A stretch of DNA of 40,837 nucleotides from Nitrososphaerota archaeon (GTDB taxonomy: Archaea > Thermoproteota > Nitrososphaeria > Nitrososphaerales > Nitrosopumilaceae): assembly GCA_016201435.1 (NCBI GenBank), contig JACQCT010000065.1:1-40837 (forward strand), written 5' to 3'. Position numbers and translations under genes: made by a program. Shown here piece after piece: positions 38,435 through 40,837 of this stretch (positions are counted from its first letter, which is position 1; the number at the start of each line of letters is the position of its first letter). The notes beneath the pieces were generated by a model, which was given only the letters and a program-made list of their open reading frames with translations, searched no databases and was not told where the DNA came from.

Positions 38435-39094
38435 TTATCTGCGCTTTAATGTTCTGGTTATGAATTGTGTGATTTTCTCGACTTGTTTTGTGGCGCCTAC
38501 AAAAAGAAATGATATTCCAACACCAAGTAGTATTCCGCCTACTACATCCAAAGGATAGTGTCCTCCAACATATACTCTTGAAATGCAGACAAGTGCAGCT
38601 TCTGCAGTCAAAGCTAGAGATATTGCCAGTTTTCTTTTTGAATCTCGAAATAATGATAAAGCAATGGCTGCACCAGCAGAAACTATAGTAGCGTGGCCTG
38701 AGGGATAGGAATACTCGTTTGGATCTTGGGCTAGTAAAAAGTCAGATTCTGGAATTGTTGGATGTGGTCTTTGTACTATTTCTTTTGCAGCAAATCCTAT
38801 TGGTATTAGCACAATAAACGCCAGTACCAAAACTATTGCAGTCTTTTTACCCAATATTCCACCAAATATTAACAAAAGAATTATTGTCATTATCCAAAAT
38901 GCTTCTCTTCCATACTCTGTTAGCCAAACCATGATCTTGTTGAGAAAATTAACATGAGAATCATTTACTTTTAAAAATGCTGATGTGTCTTTAGATACAA
39001 TATCAGAATTGTTGTTTGCTAGTGGTGAGACTAGTATGGCAAGAACTACAAACAAAGCCAGAATGATAATTGAGGTTATGTGATATTTGTTCAA
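38435..39094 (-). CDS. PAP2 family phosphatase
   Basis: A 219-aa integral membrane phosphatase with about six TM helices. Active-site motifs are complete: K104-x4-R109-P110 (KEIVQRP), PSGH at 131-134, and S172-R173-x5-H179-x3-D183 (SRVYVGGHYPLD). Likely substrates are isoprenoid or phospholipid (pyro)phosphates at the outer face, for example recycling of dolichyl carriers; this is family inference. ATG start; 14 nt downstream of the aminotransferase gene on the same strand. Confidence 0.92.
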   Translation of the reverse strand: MNKYHITSIIILALFVVLAILVSPLANNNSDIVSKDTSAFLKVNDSHVNFLNKIMVWLTEYGREAFWIMTIILLLIFGGILGKKTAIVLVLAFIVLIPIGFAAKEIVQRPHPTIPESDFLLAQDPNEYSYPSGHATIVSAGAAIALSLFRDSKRKLAISLALTAEAALVCISRVYVGGHYPLDVVGGILLGVGISFLFVGATKQVEKITQFITRTLKRR

Positions 39095-39108
39095 AGACAG
39101 TTCATCTC

Positions 39109-40413
39109 CTAAATGCTGGCAGAAAAACGATTTGATGCATCAAGAAGTTCTTTTACGTCTGACTGTGAATGAGAGTAAGAAAATGCGCCAAGCTTGCCGG
39201 GTAGGAAAAATATGCCATCTTTTGCTATCATCTCAAAATGATATTTGTGAAGCATGTCTATATCACACATGGCAGCATCTGAAGCATTTCTGATCCGTGT
39301 GATTCCATTTGATACAAAATGTGTCATAAAAAGCGAACCCATTCCCGTTGTGATTACCTTGCCATCAAAGATTTTGTCTAATTCTTTTCTTGTCTGATGT
39401 CCTAGATTGGCAATTTTAGAATATACTGAACTGTTTTTTTTAAGAAACGAAAGCATGGCACGACCAGATGTCATTGTTACTGGGTTTGCAGAAAATGTTC
39501 CCCCTCCGATGTAAGAGCGGTCAAGTTTTTTGTGTGATCTAGTGTTTGCTATTTCCATTACATCTTCTTTTCCGCAAATTACTCCTATTGGAAATCCGCC
39601 GCCTACAATTTTCCCTAGGGTGACAATGTCTGGATCAAGATTCATTTTTTTGTAATAGCACCCAAACGAAAATCTAAATCCAGTAACAATTTCATCAAGC
39701 AAAAACAATGCATTGTTTTTGTGCACAAACTCTTGAATTCCTAAAAGATATTCTTTTGTTGCAGGAATGCATCCTCCACCTCCCAGTACCGGTTCTATAA
39801 TTACTCCTGCAAGATCATTTTTTACACCATTCAAAATTTCAAGAGATTTTTCCAAGTCATTATATGGAATTGAAACAATATGTTCTTCATCAACCAATCC
39901 GGCACTCTCAGTTTCATCAAACGGATAGTTGACTGATTTTAAAAGATCTGAGGTGTACCCGTGCCACCCTCCATCAATTTTTGCAATTATTTTTTTCCCA
40001 GTTACAGAACGCGCAATTCTTACTGCATACATGGTTGCCTCAGTGCCAGTAGAAACATAGCGAATCTTTTCTGCAACTGGTACTGCCTTTTGAATTATTT
40101 CTGAAAATGATATTGTCATCTCATTTACTGTTCCATGCATCCAACAAGACGGCAACTGTTTTTTTACCAAATTTGCAATCGGAGAAAATGCATGGCCCAA
40201 AATCAAACTCCAGTGACCCATCCAATAATCTGTGTACTTGTTGCCGTCAACATCATAGATGTACTTGCCCCTTGCTGATTTAGTTACAAAGGGATAAGGA
40301 TCAAAGAATCTGATATTATGTGATACTCCGTTTACATGAAATTTTTTAGATTTTGCAAAAAGCAGTCCTGACTTTTTGGTTTTCTTTTTGTATGTCTCCA
40401 AAGCACTTAGCAA
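39109..40413 (-). CDS. hemL: glutamate-1-semialdehyde 2,1-aminomutase family aminotransferase
   Basis: A 434-aa PLP enzyme. HemL converts glutamate-1-semialdehyde to 5-aminolevulinate in tetrapyrrole synthesis. [34 protein letters not shown] (121-135), [10 protein letters not shown] with D240, and the PLP lysine K268 ([13 protein letters not shown]) are diagnostic of the class-III/GSAT family. In several thaumarchaeal genomes a GSAT gene lies just upstream of the 16S gene, as here. Whether this copy is the housekeeping HemL or a paralogue cannot be decided from this window. TTG start with a TATA-like AAATATTATT (40434-40443, - strand). Confidence 0.85.
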   Translation of the reverse strand: MLSALETYKKKTKKSGLLFAKSKKFHVNGVSHNIRFFDPYPFVTKSARGKYIYDVDGNKYTDYWMGHWSLILGHAFSPIANLVKKQLPSCWMHGTVNEMTISFSEIIQKAVPVAEKIRYVSTGTEATMYAVRIARSVTGKKIIAKIDGGWHGYTSDLLKSVNYPFDETESAGLVDEEHIVSIPYNDLEKSLEILNGVKNDLAGVIIEPVLGGGGCIPATKEYLLGIQEFVHKNNALFLLDEIVTGFRFSFGCYYKKMNLDPDIVTLGKIVGGGFPIGVICGKEDVMEIANTRSHKKLDRSYIGGGTFSANPVTMTSGRAMLSFLKKNSSVYSKIANLGHQTRKELDKIFDGKVITTGMGSLFMTHFVSNGITRIRNASDAAMCDIDMLHKYHFEMIAKDGIFFLPGKLGAFSYSHSQSDVKELLDASNRFSASI

Positions 40414-40433
40414 TAACCAAACTATTTGGCAGA

Positions 40434-40443
40434 ATAATATTTA
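40434..40443 (-). promoter_or_regulatory. TATA-like box of hemL-family gene
   Basis: AAATATTATT on the - strand, about 25 nt upstream of the TTG at 40413; divergent from the rRNA promoter region. Confidence 0.4.
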
Positions 40444-40485
40444 GTGATCGTAAGATCCAAGAAAAAATTTTCATTTTAGGCATGG

Positions 40486-40494
40486 TTTATATTA
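40486..40494 (+). promoter_or_regulatory. candidate upstream rRNA operon promoter (TATA)
   Basis: TTTATATTA lies about 210 bp before the 16S 5' end; transcription from near 40515 would give a leader of about 180 nt. The leader holds a small hairpin GACC-TAAA-GGTC near 40612-40623. No protein gene is convincing in 40414-40697. Confidence 0.35.
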
Positions 40495-40668
40495 TTTCGC
40501 TTCGATCCTCTTTTTGCATACGTAACAGCAAGGCGGCGCTTGTGATGATTGTTGGTATTGTACCATTTTGTGATTCACAGGCCTCCAGTTGCGCATACAA
40601 GATGTGGGTTTGACCTAAAGGTCTTATCTGAAATTTGAAGAAATTGTGCATTCCGACCAATTCCCAAT

Positions 40669-40677
40669 AAAATATAC
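40669..40677 (+). promoter_or_regulatory. candidate proximal rRNA promoter (TATA)
   Basis: AAATATACT is centred about 25 bp upstream of the mature 16S 5' end, the distance at which archaeal RNA polymerase would start at or next to the first 16S nucleotide. Confidence 0.35.
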
Positions 40678-40697
40678 TTCTAATAATACGATAAACG

Positions 40698-40837
40698 AAT
40701 CCGGTTGATCCTGCCGGACCTGACTGCTATCGGATTGGTACTAAGCCATGCGAGTCGTTGTAGCAATACAAGGCGGACGGCTCAGTAACACGTAGTCAAC
40801 CTAACCTATGGACGTGGATAACCTCGGGAAACTGAGA
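40698..40837 (+). rRNA. rrs: 16S ribosomal RNA, 5' end (truncated by window)
   Basis: AATCCGGTTGATCCTGCCGG opens the gene, the universal archaeal 16S start (TTCCGGTTGATCCTGCCGG). It continues with the conserved CTAAGCCATGCGAGT and GCGGACGGCTCAGTAACACG segments. Only about 140 nt are inside the window. The wording of the first variable region is of Nitrososphaerota type, by recollection. Confidence 0.97.

Noticed and set aside
40353-40613. 86-aa + strand frame before 16S rRNA
   Set aside because: It overlaps the start of the aminotransferase gene in antisense and the rRNA promoter region; composition looks random. More likely leader DNA.

Overview
The window comes from an AT-rich ammonia-oxidising-type archaeon of the Nitrososphaerota (Thaumarchaeota), probably group I.1a or close to Nitrosotalea/Nitrosopumilales. 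The evidence is an archaeal 16S rRNA 5' end at the right edge with a glutamate-1-semialdehyde aminotransferase family gene directly upstream, a ribosomal protein eL15 gene, PEFG-CTERM proteins, many TATA-box/leaderless genes, stand-alone Lrp/AsnC effector domains and SHOCT and TPR proteins. The genus is an inference.

Region 1 (1-16.75 kb) is an accessory surface-protein locus. Eleven intact genes on the + strand encode secreted or membrane-anchored proteins of unrelated architecture: five beta-propellers, two TIMP/NTR-like proteins, Ig-like proteins and a degenerate cupredoxin. All begin with almost the same DNA, roughly AAAATGAAAACTCTACATCT, encoding MKTLHLSIII. They are packed with 4-nt overlaps or gaps of 2-17 nt and no visible internal promoters. 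Two orphan copies of the start tag (2081 and 16709) run into stop codons after 8 and 12 codons. A 290-bp segment is about 92% identical between two of the genes and continues across the stop codon into the next tag. A block of three regulators on the - strand (2090-3442) interrupts the array: a NitrOD5-like helical protein, a winged-helix protein and a membrane-anchored ArsR-like regulator. Two matching palindromes lie 22-42 bp upstream of two of the regulator starts, and one of these also abuts the promoter of the resumed + strand array.

Region 2 (16.75-20.7 kb) holds a hidden 45-aa zinc-ribbon protein, further secreted proteins, eL15 with a start-overlapping PEFG-CTERM protein, a polytopic membrane protein and a stand-alone RAM domain protein.

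Region 3 (20.7-31.8 kb, mostly - strand) is core genome: a hidden 42-aa protein, TruD, a Vgb-like propeller, a tubulin/FtsZ superfamily GTPase with a coiled-coil partner, SHOCT and TPR proteins, a Na+/H+ antiporter, an M1 aminopeptidase and a VTT/DedA membrane protein.

Region 4 (31.8-40.4 kb) has a DUF167 protein, an Ig-like secreted protein, a DUF6659-like protein, a hidden 38-aa Cys/His protein, an acyl-CoA thioesterase, two tiny genes at 34.9-35.3 kb, Mn-type superoxide dismutase, a PAC2 protein, an SDR lacking its catalytic Ser, a PEFG-CTERM degenerate cupredoxin, a PAP2 phosphatase and the GSAT-family aminotransferase. The window ends in the first ~140 nt of 16S rRNA. No transposase, CRISPR array or tRNA was found. 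No gene-free stretch exceeds about 300 bp; the longest is the 284-bp rRNA leader/promoter region.
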